From Lates calcarifer (Eukaryota > Chordata > Actinopteri > Centropomidae), in assembly GCF_001640805.2 (NCBI RefSeq), contig NC_066848.1, positions 5,454,575 to 5,518,574 on the forward strand: 64,000 bases of DNA, written 5' to 3'. Under the pieces are notes generated by a model. The model worked only from the letters and a program-made list of their open reading frames with translations. It searched no databases and was not told where the DNA came from. Both the position numbers and the translations under genes were made by a program. Below, piece after piece: positions 1-13,000 of this stretch. How positions within the stretch are numbered: position 1 is the first letter of the stretch; each line of letters opens with the position of its first letter.

Positions 1-639
1 GCGTTGCAACAGATTAGCTCTGCTTGTGACAAGCCCACTTATCCTTGCAGACAGGTGTGAAGAATGCTCTCGCCTTGTGGGCAAAAGCCACTGGTTGACA
101 TGGCTCTTCCCCAGCAAGCCACTGTGCGGGCATTGACGGTGAGTTACTTTCATATTTGCTATCTATCCTTTGTTTGGGGTCAAAAAGTTGAAAGTGTAGA
201 TAACATAGCAGGTTGATGGAGGAAGGGGGTCTAGATGTGGCACTTGAGGGTTGTATATGAACCCTGGGATGGCTCCTACAGCGAGGTGACAGAGTTGGAG
301 GAGTTGTGAATGCAGGTGGCCTTAGTCTGCTATATCAGGGGTGAGTCATGATAACAGTACCATGGTGTGCTGTTCTTCCTTCAGTGATCTAACACCTCCT
401 GCTCTGGGCTTTGTTATTTCCTCTTGCCTGGATCTGTTGATTGGCTTCCCATAGGCTCTGTTCACACACACAGATCTAGGAAACCCTCAATCAGCTGACC
501 ACATTTTGCCTGTCATTACTGGAAAAAGTAAAATGGTAAAATAAGTTGGCTGTGTGATCCATTCATTTAATTTTACATTTAGGCAGAAAGATTTCAGCCA
601 CATTTTCAACCTTTTCCTGCAAAATCCAATTTAATATCT

Positions 640-1010
640 TAACAAAGAAAGCTGAGTCGTGACCACTACTTAAGGGATTAACACTGCATTTAGCACAGTG
701 CTGACACAGCCATGTTTTGTCCAAAAAGATTAGCATTCATTACAGCTCATTAGTTTGCATTTAGTCTCAGCAGTGTCTATCAAATAGTCACCTGATGGCA
801 GACAGGGATCTTTCGCCAGTCCCTTAGATTACCTGATACACTTGATGATGCGGCTCATTTGCTACCCATGAGCCTGGCTCTGCACTCTGCCCCGCTCTCC
901 CTCATGTTGGGCTCAGGCAAAGTAATATGGCAGACACAAGGCCTTCAAGAAAGCCTTATAAGACCTCAGTCAAAATGCATCTGCCTGTCTGTTCATTAGC
1001 ACTCCATCAC
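640..1010. promoter_or_regulatory. possible conserved non-coding element
   Basis: A block of complex sequence with many motif-like words (TAGCATTCATTACAGC, GATGATGCGGCTCATTTGC, AAGCCTTATAAGACC) and no coding frame. It resembles the conserved elements that fill introns of brain genes in fish, but no alignment was made. Confidence 0.3.
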
Positions 1011-3949
1011 CTCAGAATGAAGGCACATAAACTGAGAGAGAAATAGCGCCTGAAACAAGTGTTTAAAATGATGGCTGCTCTTATACGCTCTAGTCGAGCG
1101 TACCCAACGGTAAAATTAGACATGGGGAAAATGACCTTAAAGCGGCGCCTAGTTTCATGGTAGCATAGCGGGGGTGCACTTGTGAAGCAATAGAGGTAAA
1201 CTCAGGGGGGGTTAACTTTTGAAGGATTGCAGTTGTGTAAAAGCTGCCAAAATAACTTTCTCCTCTCCGTCTCATTCCAGAGCGAGACTTAAATTACAGT
1301 ATCACATCCAGACCATCATAAAGTCCTTGCTGTTTTATTCACAAGGACAACAGTCAATGTTTCAGTCATTTAGTCACAAATCATTTGCTTCCACCATGCT
1401 GAGAATCCTCTGGAAGAGATACACAAGGAAAACCGCAAACAAAGAAGCATGGATACTCCTATTTGTGACCCTGATCCGTAAATGTTAGTGAGGAAAATGA
1501 AATAGCCTGGCCAGGAATTTCATTTGCTGCACAGAGAGGCAGTGAGAGGTAATGACACGAACTGAGATTGCTTTGGCTTCAATGTTCTAGTTACTCCAGG
1601 GTTTATTTGATAGCACCTTTTCTCTTAATTCTCCCTGGATTCAGTGCAGATACAGGAGCTCGCCTCTCTGAGATATTAGCGTTGGTGCAACGGAACTTGT
1701 CATTTAAAAGCCTGTGCAATGCCTGATGTGATTCCATTTCTTTTTTGCCTGACTTCTTTTTGCCACGTGCTCTCAAGGAGAGGAATGGGATCAGAGATTC
1801 CACACTGTCAGGCAGGATTTGAATAAATGGTCCTCTTCAAAGACTATTTTTCCTCATTTGTCTCCAGCGAGAAGGTTCATTTGTTTGGTAATTTGTAACA
1901 GGGTGAGCAGGCTGACGGGGGCCATGGATGGAGGAAAACACGCGGAGTGGAGCCAGGGGGTTACTTCAGGTGTGCGCGAGGCTTGTTGAGAGGTAATGGA
2001 GCAACCAGGACTACTAAGGATATATTGAATGGACAGGTGGGGCTTGACCTTTCATTAACTGGTGGTAGTAATGGGTCAAGTTTAGAGTACACACTGACAA
2101 TGTTTTTTAGCAAATGGACGCTCTGTGGCAAGGCTGAGTTTATCTATCAGCCACAATAATTCAAATAAGTTATTTTTAGTGAGAAGGCAATAAATGGAGA
2201 TTTTGCGTGAGCTGCCCCAGCAACCTGCAGCAGCTGATAAACATGAGCAGTGCATCGTGCATCTTCGAGAGCTTAAGGAGGTGTGGCTGTGGGATGCCTT
2301 CAGAACGACCCAGGCTTAGTTGGCATACTCAGTGACACATTGCTGTTATTCAGCCAGATTAGTGTTATACCATCTTCTTACTGCACATATCCAGCCATAA
2401 TCACAAGCTGTCAGAGCCGTCATATAGTTGGGGATCAGTCCGTAGACAGGTCACTGTATCAACTGCAGCAGAGTCAAAACACTTATTAAATCCCTCTTCC
2501 TTCTTTAATTATCTGAGTGTCCTCGAGAAGTGATGCAAACCATCCTGTACTTGTGACATGCTGGCAGTATTCCTGATGACAGGCATGCATGTGTGAGCCT
2601 GAAGTGGCTGTGCTCATGTTGATGATGGATGATGAACAGAGAGCTGAATGAGCATGAAATGAGGTCCAAGTGAGAATTATTAAAAGGTGTTTGATTGAGC
2701 CCAGTAAAAGGTATGGTGCAGTTTAAGCCTCTGCCCAGAGGGGTTCCACTAAAAGAGTCGAGATGAAAGAAGAGGGCTAAGCTTACTCGGCTTAAACGCC
2801 ACAAGTCTTGAGTTCATCACTTGATTAGATTCCTAAAGAGTCAGGTTACAGGTTCTTAAGGTCTATATTTCTGATATTTACAGAGGATCCATAACTACAC
2901 AGAAGATTTCCTTTGTGTTGGAAAGATCATACAAAAGCTGTGAGAAGATAATTAAGTATACACTGCACTCTCACACTGTGTGTTATTTAAACATTTTGAC
3001 ACAAACTGTTCTGTGAACTCCGTCTACGAAGTGTGAGGACACACTTTTTGTTAGTCTAATATCTCTGCATATGAAATGGAAAAATACATTTTGATTCAGT
3101 TTGAATCACCTTCGTTTTTTATGCTCATTGTACTTACTATTAAGAGTTTGGTTTTAGCACATATATAACACACAGATGTATTTTCTTTTGTAAAAGCTCT
3201 TGTTTTTCTTTTACTTCTAATCTTACATGACAAATATAAGTAAATCCACAGATCAGAGGTCCTGTTGCCAGATGGAGAGGTAAATTTAAAAAAATGAAGC
3301 ACTTTAGTATGAATACTTTGGACTGATTGATTGACTGGCCAACTGTGAATTTCTGGGTAATATTCCCAAGCCATAACTTACTTATACTATTATCATAATC
3401 ACTGACCTTTGGCTGGGGTTCTTTTCTTTTCTCGGGTAAGCCTTTCATGCCCTACTTAGACTTCTAAACAGACACAATGTGTTAGCATCAATGTCAGCAC
3501 ACCCAAAAGATGTGTGGTAGAAAAATAAAAATAATTGAAAATATAAATATGGTGGGATCAGTAAAGAGAAAGACTGACAGTGAGTGTGAAATCCTGTTTT
3601 CTCTCAGAACACACTCCATTTAAAATAGGATGTACAGAGAAGACTTGGACGGCATAATCCTCACTGAAAGAGTGGGGAAAAACAAAAATGGCAAAATTCC
3701 ATAAGATCGTTGGCATAAATTGGCAAAGTATGCATTAGCCGCAGGAATGTGTTCTGCATGATGCTTGAAGGTCAGCAGTGTGTTTTGATGGGCATGAGCT
3801 CTGATCACATTCAATGGGCATCCAGTCTTCAGGAGGGTTTTTCATTTGTTAAACCACCTCTGCTAGCAGCAGTCTGTTGGCATGCAAGGTGTATGCCACT
3901 GCGTTCAGCAAAAGAAGGAATGAACACACACAGGGTTCCAGCTGGGTAT

Positions 3950-4230
3950 GATTGAATAACCTATTAAATGTGGGCAGTGACCTCTTAAGCCAGCGCAGCG
4001 CTCTTAATGTTTCATTAATCTCGCAGCTACTTTTAAAACAATAATTTACTCTAATTTTTTTTCTTCTCCTGGCTGGGTGCATTCCAGCCATTGCCATCGG
4101 GTTAAAGAGAGCATCCATTTGCCGTTTGATTTATTGGTTTACTCTATGTATTGTTTCCCCTCCCATAAATTAAATCTATTAAAACAAATGTCAAACACAT
4201 TAGTAGCTGCTAATGTCACCGCAGAATGCT
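3950..4230. promoter_or_regulatory. possible conserved non-coding element
   Basis: Contains closely spaced homeodomain-type cores: CCTATTAAATG, TTCATTAATCTCG, CATAAATTAAATCTATTAA and ACATTAGTAGCTGCTAATG, in otherwise complex sequence. No coding frame is supported. Conservation is inferred only. Confidence 0.35.
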
Positions 4231-7200
4231 TCAGGACAGAAAAAGATGAGAGAGCACAGAGAGAAGCCGAAACTAGAGATGATTAACCTTAACCTGCCTA
4301 TGGGCAATCCACAGTGAAGGGCTACTGGAGCTGAGAATAAAGGCACTGAGAGATTATTTGTGAAATGTAGAAGGCTGCATATAGCAAAACTATCACTGAA
4401 GCTACTGGTGTGCATATTATTGACAAGAAGGTTTTTTTTCACACAAATCTAATTTCACATGACGGCATGTTACATAATTAATGATGGTGGGATGTTGCAA
4501 AAAGTAAAGTTGTAAACATGTAAAAGACAAACATCCGGCTGATGCATCCGATTCTGTGAACTCCGAGCTATGAAAAAACAAAAGAGGCTCAGAGATCAGA
4601 GAATTTTACATTCAGAGCAGAATCATTGTGTATTCTGAAACCAAGAGCAAGAAACACTCTCTGATGCTTTCCTTAAATTTTCAGCATGATGCACAATGGG
4701 GTTTGCTCTACAATAATAATTCAGGGGGTATTATTTTGGTATGGTACAATAAGAAACTATAACATTAGTTGAAACATTTTTTTTAAAACATTTGCTGTCA
4801 TATTCTGATCACTTCACTGCCAAATAATCACATGGCAAGTGATTCAGTCAACATATTTTATCTTGGACATAAACATATTATGTTACATATTAATTTTAAA
4901 TTACCATTATACATTTGTTTTTGAACCTTTGTTTTTCAGTCCAACCAAAGAGTGCTATGAGGATGCAAGAATCAGATTTGGTGCCTAGAGCTGGACTAAT
5001 TAGAACAAGTATGAAGGACTTGCAGCAAAGGCAAGAACGCTCAGAGGAGAAAAACCAATTGATGAGGAACAAAGGCAGTTGCAGGATGTAACCTTGGATT
5101 TGGGTCACCGTGCAGCAGCTGCCCTCCATCAACGGCCTGCATGACGCCCAAGAAATGAAGCGGGCAGGTAAGAGACATCCGTTCCATCTGACCCCATGCG
5201 GCTCTACAACAACCTGTTCCATTAACTTTCACCACAAAAACCGAGGTTGGGTACTTGAAAATCAGCACCAGTCAGAATCTCGATAGGCTGTTCACCAGGC
5301 TATTTTCACACAACTGAGTACACATCTATATTTTCTCCAGATGATTGGCCAGCACTTCATACTGGCCTTTAAATGAACAATCACATTTATTTTTCTTTTT
5401 GGTGGAAAATGCAGGAATCTCTTAAGGTAAATGTCAGAATTTATACAGTATTCAGAATTTCTCTTAACGGCACGTTAGGTAATTATGCCGAATATTTACA
5501 TATCTTTCATTGCATTTTATTTAGCTTTGGTAAACAGTTTTCACAACAGGATTGTAAACATAGAAGCATTAATGTGCACCTCTAATGGCAGACACCATGA
5601 TCAGTTGCTGAGTATATGTACACTCCCCGAACCAGCCTCCTATTACAGATCAGATGTGTTGCAGCATCATGGGCCTGTGTATTCCTTTGTGGTTTCTAGA
5701 ACCAGGGGGGAGGATTCAATTTGCTGCAGTATGATCTAATCTGGGTCCTGCCGGGTGATAAGCTCTGCTGGTACCGCCGGCTTTCCATGGTTTCCGGAGG
5801 TAAGAGAAATAAAGAAAGGCAATAAGTAAGTTTACCTGATTGATGTCACTCAACGGCTGATAGGGAGTGCTGTGGGACAAGACTCCAGTGATATACAGGA
5901 TGATCTAGAGCTGACCTTGGGCTATAGATAGCTCACATAATAGTCTGTTTCAAAGCTCACCTCTTGGGATCACTTATGCACCAACATTATCTTACATACA
6001 TGCGGCGTGAAGCTCACTCTTGAAGCACAAAAGAGAGAGAGATATCAAAGGTGTATGCATCTGGCTTCTGCTTCTGAGTTGGCCGACTGAACAGACTGTC
6101 AAGGTGTTGCATGAAAAATGATATATTATTGGTGTCATTAAAAGGAGTTGGCTGAGCAGTAATATGAGAAAGTAGTCCTTTATGGGCAACAGTAGTTCTT
6201 TATGCATAGCAACACCATGTGAGATGTGGTGAGTGCTTGGCAGAGCGTGTGAATCGTTCTGAATGTAGATATTAATCAGGATACGGTGTTAGACAGCTGC
6301 CACCCTGGGAGCCCACAGCTCTGGTGTCAAATCCCCTTCAGTGATCACAGAAGGAGAGGGATACTCTGCTCTGGGAGCATGCGTCCCTGAGCATCACACA
6401 GTTTGCGACTGATGTTTTGGCAGATGCCCTTGTCAAAAAATATCATAATGCAAGCTGCTTGTGTGAATCAGTACGCACACCAATCTCCTGTGTATGGTAT
6501 TTGACAGAGGTAGCAGATGTACATTGGAAGTACCTATTGTGATGCTGCCCAATGGGAATATCACTATAATGTGCAGTATAGGAAGAAAGTAACTGTGGCA
6601 AAAGCTAATCTGGCTCGTGGAAAGCCAAAGGAACAGGAAGAGAGACAGACTAGAAAGTTGATAGTCTTTGCTGTGGGGCAGACATTAATTTAGCGGAGGT
6701 TTTATGACCACATACTGATCGATAGCACGTCTAGATGGAGTGGGGGGCCTTGGGTCTGGACTTAATTGTTCTCTGTGCTTCTCATCACTTCAGAATGCAA
6801 TCCTTCTATTCATAGGTGGGTACTAGGGTTAGACTTATCTGCCTTCCATGTGTGGCAAAGTAAGAGATTAAAAGTTTGGCAGCATTGAAAGGAACAAACA
6901 GATTGACAATCCCAATTTGTCTGAGTAAAGCTGATAAAAAAGGCGGCATTTTCAAACACTTATAACAATAACAAATGTTTCAAATGTTTCCTTTTATTTT
7001 GAATTTATCAGGGCTCTTGAACACACACTTACGGCCTCTGTTTCAAACTAGGTTTGTTTGTTTGTTTATTTTATGAATGGAAACACCTGATATGTACCAC
7101 AATCATAAACTCCAAGAGCTGCTACGTGCAGCTATTGTGAACAACAGTACATGAGAAACAACAGGATGAACTCCCACTGCTCACTGTAGAACTTAATTAA

Positions 7201-7560
7201 CAACAGTGGGGACCCACTACACACATGTGCAAACATCAGCCCTCACACCTCCTTGATATCATGTGTTGGAGTCATGTAGGTCTGATAATTACAACTGTGA
7301 GTTGTTCTGTCTTTCTGTGAATGCCCTTGTTTTTGCGCATTAGCAAATGCCATGAGCCGATGAAGATGAACAGGTGCAAAATTAAAACACATTAATAACA
7401 ACTGCTCTGACACATGCAAAACACCTTAAGCAGTGTGGAGCTTTAGTTATGCATGCAATTCTCAGGGAAGGAGTTGTTAAGGAAAAAAATGCCTGTGTTG
7501 AGTGAGTTAAATCCCAATGGGTGGATGCCAAAGAACAACAGTAACCAGAAAACATCCAGG

Positions 7561-8055
7561 TTAAAGAAAGAGTTTTGAGAATGTGCTTTCTTACTGAGAC
7601 TTAAATAAGAAGATTGATACCACTCTCTTATATCTGAATATCTGAATACTATAAGTATAAAGCTAGAACCAGCTGATAATTAGCTTAGCTTAGCATAAAG
7701 ATTGTAAATAGGGAAGCCAATGCACCTAGTCCAGAAATAGTTTAGTAAATGACTCCATAAACACCAAAATTTTGACATTAAGCTTATATATATATATATA
7801 AAACAATATAAATAACATGTAAATCAGTTTATTTTAAAATAGTTTTTTTAGAAGTACTAGGAGGCACATTTTGTTATCTTTATACTGATCCAGGCTAGCT
7901 TTCTCCTCCTGTTTACAGTGTTTATATTAAGCTAAGCTAACCAGCTGCTAGATGTAGCTTCATGTGTAGCAGACAGATATGAGAGAGGTACTGATCTTCT
8001 CTAACTTGTAGGGAAGCAAGTGAATAAGCATATTTCCCATAATAATTTCCAGATA
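7561..8055 (+). mobile_element. fold-back non-autonomous DNA transposon (MITE-like), common teleost repeat
   Basis: The left end starts TTAAAGAAAGAGTTTTGAGA and runs through ATTGATACCACTCTCTTAT and TTAGCTTAGCTTAGCATAAA. The right end reads the same in reverse complement: TTATATTAAGCTAAGCTAACCAGCTGCT, then AGAGAGGTACTGATCTTCTC and AATAAGCATATTTCCCA. The two arms are about 150-200 nt of imperfect inverted repeat around a TA-rich centre. I recognise this pattern from many fish genomes but not its exact family name. The far right end is decayed. It has no coding capacity. Confidence 0.75.
7785..7801. repeat. (TA)n run inside the fold-back element
   Basis: About eight TA units at the centre of the fold-back repeat. 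Confidence 0.9.
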
Positions 8056-8380
8056 AGCTAGTTGGCTAAACGGCTTTCATTAAAAGACCATGAGTACTAC
8101 AGTCATGAATGAATGTAAAATGTTACTGCAATTTTATTTGATGTTCCTGGAAACTGAAATATAGGAACAAGTAAGACCTAATGGAGAGCCTCCAGCTTGC
8201 TGTATTATGCAGTCAGCAGTAGCAAAAGGAGGAGAACTCTGAGAAGTGCTGAAGCTTTAACTAAAACTCCAATCTGCTCATTTAAACACTGTGTGTTAGC
8301 CTAGAGTGTCTTGGTGGAGGTGGACTATGACACACAGAGACACACTGACACACCCAGAGAGAAGTAGAATAAAAAGAGAT

Positions 8381-8397
8381 GACTAACCTAACCCACC
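8381..8397 (-). promoter_or_regulatory. nrxn1: tandem alternative 5' splice sites giving plus or minus Gly-Gly-Leu
   Basis: On the minus strand the exon end reads TCAG|GTGGGTTAG|GTTAGTC. Both GT sites fit a donor: CAG|GTGGGT at 8396 and TAG|GTTAGT at 8387. They are 9 nt apart, so choice of the distal one adds Gly-Gly-Leu in frame. This explains the two known neurexin 1 protein forms, CEPSSANPTR and [13 protein letters not shown]. The site has been called splice site 6 in mammals, although I am relying on memory for that label. Confidence 0.85.
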
Positions 8398-8475
8398 TGA
8401 GCTCGGCTCACAGGGATCAATGTCCTCATCATCACTCGGACACTCAGCTGATGCCACCAGCAAGTCATCGGTTGT
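8388..8475 (-). CDS. nrxn1: neurexin 1 stalk exon with tandem donors (79 or 88 nt)
   Basis: The exon follows a CTTTTCAG acceptor and starts in phase 0. It encodes [20 protein letters not shown] then PCEPSS, the acidic juxtamembrane stalk of neurexin 1 (human neurexin 1 has Ile in place of the first Leu). Two donors are present: use of the one at 8396 gives a 79-nt exon ending Ser-Ser, and use of the one at 8387 gives an 88-nt exon ending Ser-Ser-Gly-Gly-Leu. Both leave in phase 1, ready to join the last exon that begins Ala-Asn-Pro-Thr in known neurexins. The Ser in [12 protein letters not shown] aligns, by my count, with the reported heparan sulfate attachment site Ser316 of mouse Nrxn1-beta. 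The next exon, with the membrane span and tail, is not in the window. Confidence 0.96.
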
Positions 8476-9779
8476 CTGAAAAGAGAGAGGCACACAGTAG
8501 AGTGGTGAGGGCATGAAATACTTAGCTGCATCCTTTCGGTTAAGATATAGAATAGTGGTGTTTCCAGAGGGTTAAGTTAAGGAGAGTGGGGTGGATGAGA
8601 TGTGAATCCAGACAGTTACACTGTTTGGCTGCTGGATTTATCTGTCAACACGGTCACACGCTGCCTGGCGCTGCAGCAGCTGCTACACTGCTTTCCAGGC
8701 AACATTATACTTACAGAAATGAGATCTGATTATTGAGGAACAGTGGAGGCTAAAGTTCACAGCGCAATTGTCAACTTGTGTGCTCAATTTGTGCTGCAGT
8801 GTGTGGCTTTGCATAGCCCTTCAAGGGATTGTTAAGAGCCATCACAAAACACCTCTGACATTTAGAGGACAACCAGCCATGAAAGCTTAAAAAAGAGAGT
8901 GGAAAACAAAGGGCAGAGCAGCAGAGGTTTAAATCAATATTTTATGTCATTTCTTTCAAAGTGATTCAGTATCTCCTTCACAAAACAAGCATTTGAAAAA
9001 AAAACCTAACAAAAAACAAAAAACAAAAACAACAACAACAAAAAAAAATCATGGCATATATAGAAGGGCTTCATTATTTTGCTGCCACATCTACTCTACC
9101 ACTAAATTCATTTAGACCTTTTTTTCAGTGCAGTTCCTCACCTGCCAAACACAATACATTTTACCCTCTTGGAAAATGGGAAAGGGCAAACAAAAGACCA
9201 GAAAAAAGCACACTGTAAAACATTATACTGCAATGTTCTTTTATAGTCTTGCCTCAGGCCATTTGATCAGCTCTGCGTTAAAGGTCATTTCATTTAAGCA
9301 TGGCAGCCTCTTCAGGGCCCGGTTAGATTTTCGGTTATAGAACTCTGCTAAGCAGAATAACCTGCTGCTATACATTTAGCCTTGCACCTCTACTTATCCT
9401 TTTTGTGCTAATATTTCTAAATCCCCAAATGCATGTTTGACAATATTTGTTGTACTTATATGTATGCATGTGTATGACAACCACAAAATAAACAAAGAGA
9501 AAGAGGTAAGAAATCCATTAGTTCTCAAAAATGAAGATGGACTTTGGCTTTTATTGAATTTGTGCTATTACTGATGTTTGACTGTGCATCAAAATATTTC
9601 TGTAAGTTGGATTAGTATTGACTCATCTTAAGGAAATTAAAGGTGATGTCATTTTGCTTAACATCCATTTGGCTGCACATAATGTAATTCTATCATGACT
9701 GTAAAATCATTTTGACATTCTGAACACGAACCAACATCATCTTTACATAATAGACCTGGAAATGATAGATCAAACCCAT

Positions 9780-10010
9780 TAAGGGAGTTGTGGTGGAGGG
9801 CTGTTTTTGGTGCATCTGTGCCCGGGTGAGGCCTGGGGAAGCCGTCCAAATGTAAATTTAATTTGCTGTGCATGAGGCTGATATACAGTGTCGGCCATCC
9901 AGATGGCAAAACCGCCGGATCCTGGAGTGCCACATCCATCACTTCAGCCTTGTGATTTGTTTTTCCTGGCGGGAGATCTTGACACTCTGCGCTCACTGGC
10001 AGAGGTACGG
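9780..10010. promoter_or_regulatory. possible conserved non-coding element
   Basis: A dense, complex block with AAATGTAAATTTAATTTGC, GTGCATGAGGCTGATATAC, CAAAACCGCCGGATCCTGG and CAGCCTTGTGATTTG. It lies 1.3 kb from the stalk exon, on its upstream side. An open minus-strand frame of 132 codons crosses it, but the peptide has no family features, so I treat the frame as incidental. A TC-rich tract follows at 10015-10130. Confidence 0.4.
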
Positions 10011-13000
10011 GAATCAAGGAATCAATACTCCCTCTCTCTTCTTCCCACCTTACCACTCTTATTCTCTCTCTCTCTACCTCTCACATCCCTCTCTTCCACT
10101 CACTCTCCCTTCAACTCTGTCCTTCAGATTTATTTGCAAGAGGAGAAGAGGAAGCAATGTGATGTGGGTGTAGTAGATGTAGGTTAACTCCCCGTGGAAT
10201 AACCCAAGTGGAGGTGTATGCCCGTTCATATTTAGATGTTTCGTTCGCTTCATTCAGGTCAGAAAGCTACAGCATGAGGCCTTCAACTCCATCGCCACAG
10301 TGAAATCCCATAATGAATATGGATATTTGTTTGCTTCTTTTAAGGATAATCTCTGATTTTATAAATAAAGTTATAGACATTGACTCCAGTTGTTTGTGAG
10401 ACAAATGTACAATTTAAAACTATGACCTTGAAAAATCTACATTATAAGTGTTGGATTGCACCTTGATTGAGATGTTCAAATACAGTACGTGACAGGGAAT
10501 CATGATATATGCTTTCATAACAACACCATAAAATAATGTCATACACATTTCACCCTCCAAGGACAAAGGCTGTGTGTAGGTCTGTGTAACTGTAGCTCAA
10601 TTGTGTCTGTAAGCCACCTTAAAGTCCAATCCTTCTCTGATCTTATCAAAATATCAACCCTCTGCTACACTTCCAAATGAATCTTGTGTGTGTGCAGTGG
10701 ATGTAAGCCTCTGAATCAAGGCTAAAATGAATTCACATATTACTGGGAATCAGTCTGCTTTCCAGGATTAGTGTGTAGGTCAACATTTTGATGTGGTCAT
10801 GACCTGGTTGAAATCCAATAACATTACCAATTCATGGTGTCCTCTTCCAACACTTGGCTTCTTTTTCACCCGTGACGATTCAATGTGGGCTATGTGAGGG
10901 GCTTACCATGCAATTTAGCCACTGTGATGAAAACTGACAGGTAGCTTGGCTGGAATGCCAGAAAAGGACACTGAAATCTCAGGAGATCTTTTCTAAGGGA
11001 GATGTCCTAAATAACACAGGATGTGCATGTGATGATTTCAATACTGCTTTGATTTCAAGCTGAATATAAAAAGTAGGTTTTCCTATTTAAACGGCATCTT
11101 TCTTTGGAATTTTCCCTGAAATACAATATGCTTTTGGGAGGGTTCATTAGCTCAGCAGACTCAGGGTTACTGATGCGAACAGCATCATGCCCACAGGAAA
11201 GATGCTCCAATAGATAAACGTATAAACAAGATGTACCTGTAGTTCATTTTATGAGGGTACTTCTAAAATGCTAAAAGCAAAGGCTTGGGGCTTGCAAAGC
11301 ATCATTAATCTAGCGGTAAAGTGCTGAAGCCGTGGTGAACCTACAGCACAGCTCATTTATCTGCCTCTGCTCAGAGCAGCAGAGAGCACACTGCTATGAG
11401 ATGTACCAAGAGAACCTGGGGAGACAGTCGGGAGTATGAAATACACAAAAAGGAGAGGAAAAAAGAGATATTGTGGAAAGAAACCTGCTTTTAGTGTTCA
11501 TACAAAAGGTATGAAAATTCTCATTGTTTCTAAGAACAGTATCATTTCAAATACTTCAGGTATTGAGGGGAGTGTTTATACAAAAACAAAAAAAAAAAAC
11601 AAAACAGCAACTTTATAGTGAGATAAAGCTATTGACTGACCTTGGCTCACTCACTGATTGAACCATCAAAGGGGATGTGGACCAGGAAATTCCAACCTGA
11701 CTCAGCCTAAGGCGCAATGGTGCTTTCTTTAGCACTGTCATGCTGCTTTCGATCTCTGAGGATTGATAATGTTCCTCCTTAATGAGATGTCCATGCCCAG
11801 CCATGGTCCGCATGTGCTCGCTACAGCTTAGTCAGCAGTCTCATTCTGTTGGACACCAGTCATCTGTTCCCCACTAATATTCAACTACATGGTGTCCAAT
11901 GCCACTCTCTAATAACTGCAGCATGGAGCAGGTGGCTTTGCTGTAATGCACTACATTTGTACACTTCTCTCCTGAATGCATGTGTTCCCCTCTTAATCCT
12001 GGGCTGTGCAGGGAGAGGGAGGGAGGGAAGGTAGGGGAGGGCTTCTCTTCAGGGAGGATGCTGTGTGCTGCTGGCCCCGGCGCTCTAGAGCAAGAGACAC
12101 CTTCTCTGTGATAACCTGTCGGCATGTCTCTATGGAGAGCCGTGGGTTTTTTTCACATTGTTTTCTCTCTGGTCTAATTTGATGAATGCTCTTTGGCACA
12201 CAACATGTCTCTTTGGAGACGAGCTGAAAGTCAGGAGGACACTGAAGGCATCTGAAGGGTTTATCCGAAGCATGCCTCTACTGTCCTGGTAATGTATTCC
12301 ACTGAGGATGCTTGCTGTTTTCTTTTGCCTTTCTGCTTTTCTGTTTTTTCCCTAGTAAGCCCCGTTTTTGTCCAATATAAGCTCTTGTTTTGCAAAGCTC
12401 TTTCTCTTGTTGTATTGCTTATAAATGACAATAATAAAATTGATATTTTTTACTCAATGTCCATAATCTGTTGCTTGTTAAGATCTGGTGTAAATCCCAA
12501 TACTTTTTTTCAGAATGCCAACAATACTGTGCTATTATCAGCCAGTAAATTCTGGCTTGATTGAAAAATCAAAGAGAAAATAGCTTAGCTGCATATTATC
12601 ATCACATACTGTATAAAAAGTCGCCCTGTCTGATAAACTGCATACAGATTTTGTCTCATAACTTGTCCTGAGGTTTGTCTGGTTATGTTTGATCCTTTAA
12701 CTGTACAGAGTCCATTAGATCCTACTGAATAACTGTTCCCCACGGGCTGTCACTATTTTCAGACACAAGACCATACAAAGAAGAAATCACTGATAAAAGA
12801 ACTGGACTGCATAAAAGTCTCTCCACCAAAGAAAATGTAAAAAGATCTACATGTACAACATTATCTATTCTGTGGTTTTAATATTTATCTTTTATTCTGA
12901 TACCACCTTTAATAACAAAATAGCAGGTTTTCTTAATCACTGTGTATGAAAATGAGATCTCAGGATCTTTAGAAAACATCAGCATAATATGGAATGTGTA

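Larger units (their letters stand above)
1..8387 (-). other. partial neurexin intron, downstream of the stalk exon
   Basis: This is the 5' part (in transcript sense) of the intron before the last neurexin exon. I looked for the conserved ends of the tail exon (membrane span and the C-terminal KEYYV) on the minus strand and did not find them, so it must lie beyond position 1. The intron contains an interspersed fold-back repeat at 7561-8055, a short TA run at 7785-7801, and two blocks of high-complexity sequence with the look of conserved non-coding DNA (640-1010 and 3950-4230). Short open frames across it have no coding character. Confidence 0.8.

Noticed and set aside
4896..5222. 108-codon minus-strand frame on the neurexin strand near 5.0 kb, considered as an alternative last exon
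   Set aside because: No good acceptor before it, and the peptide does not resemble any neurexin tail.
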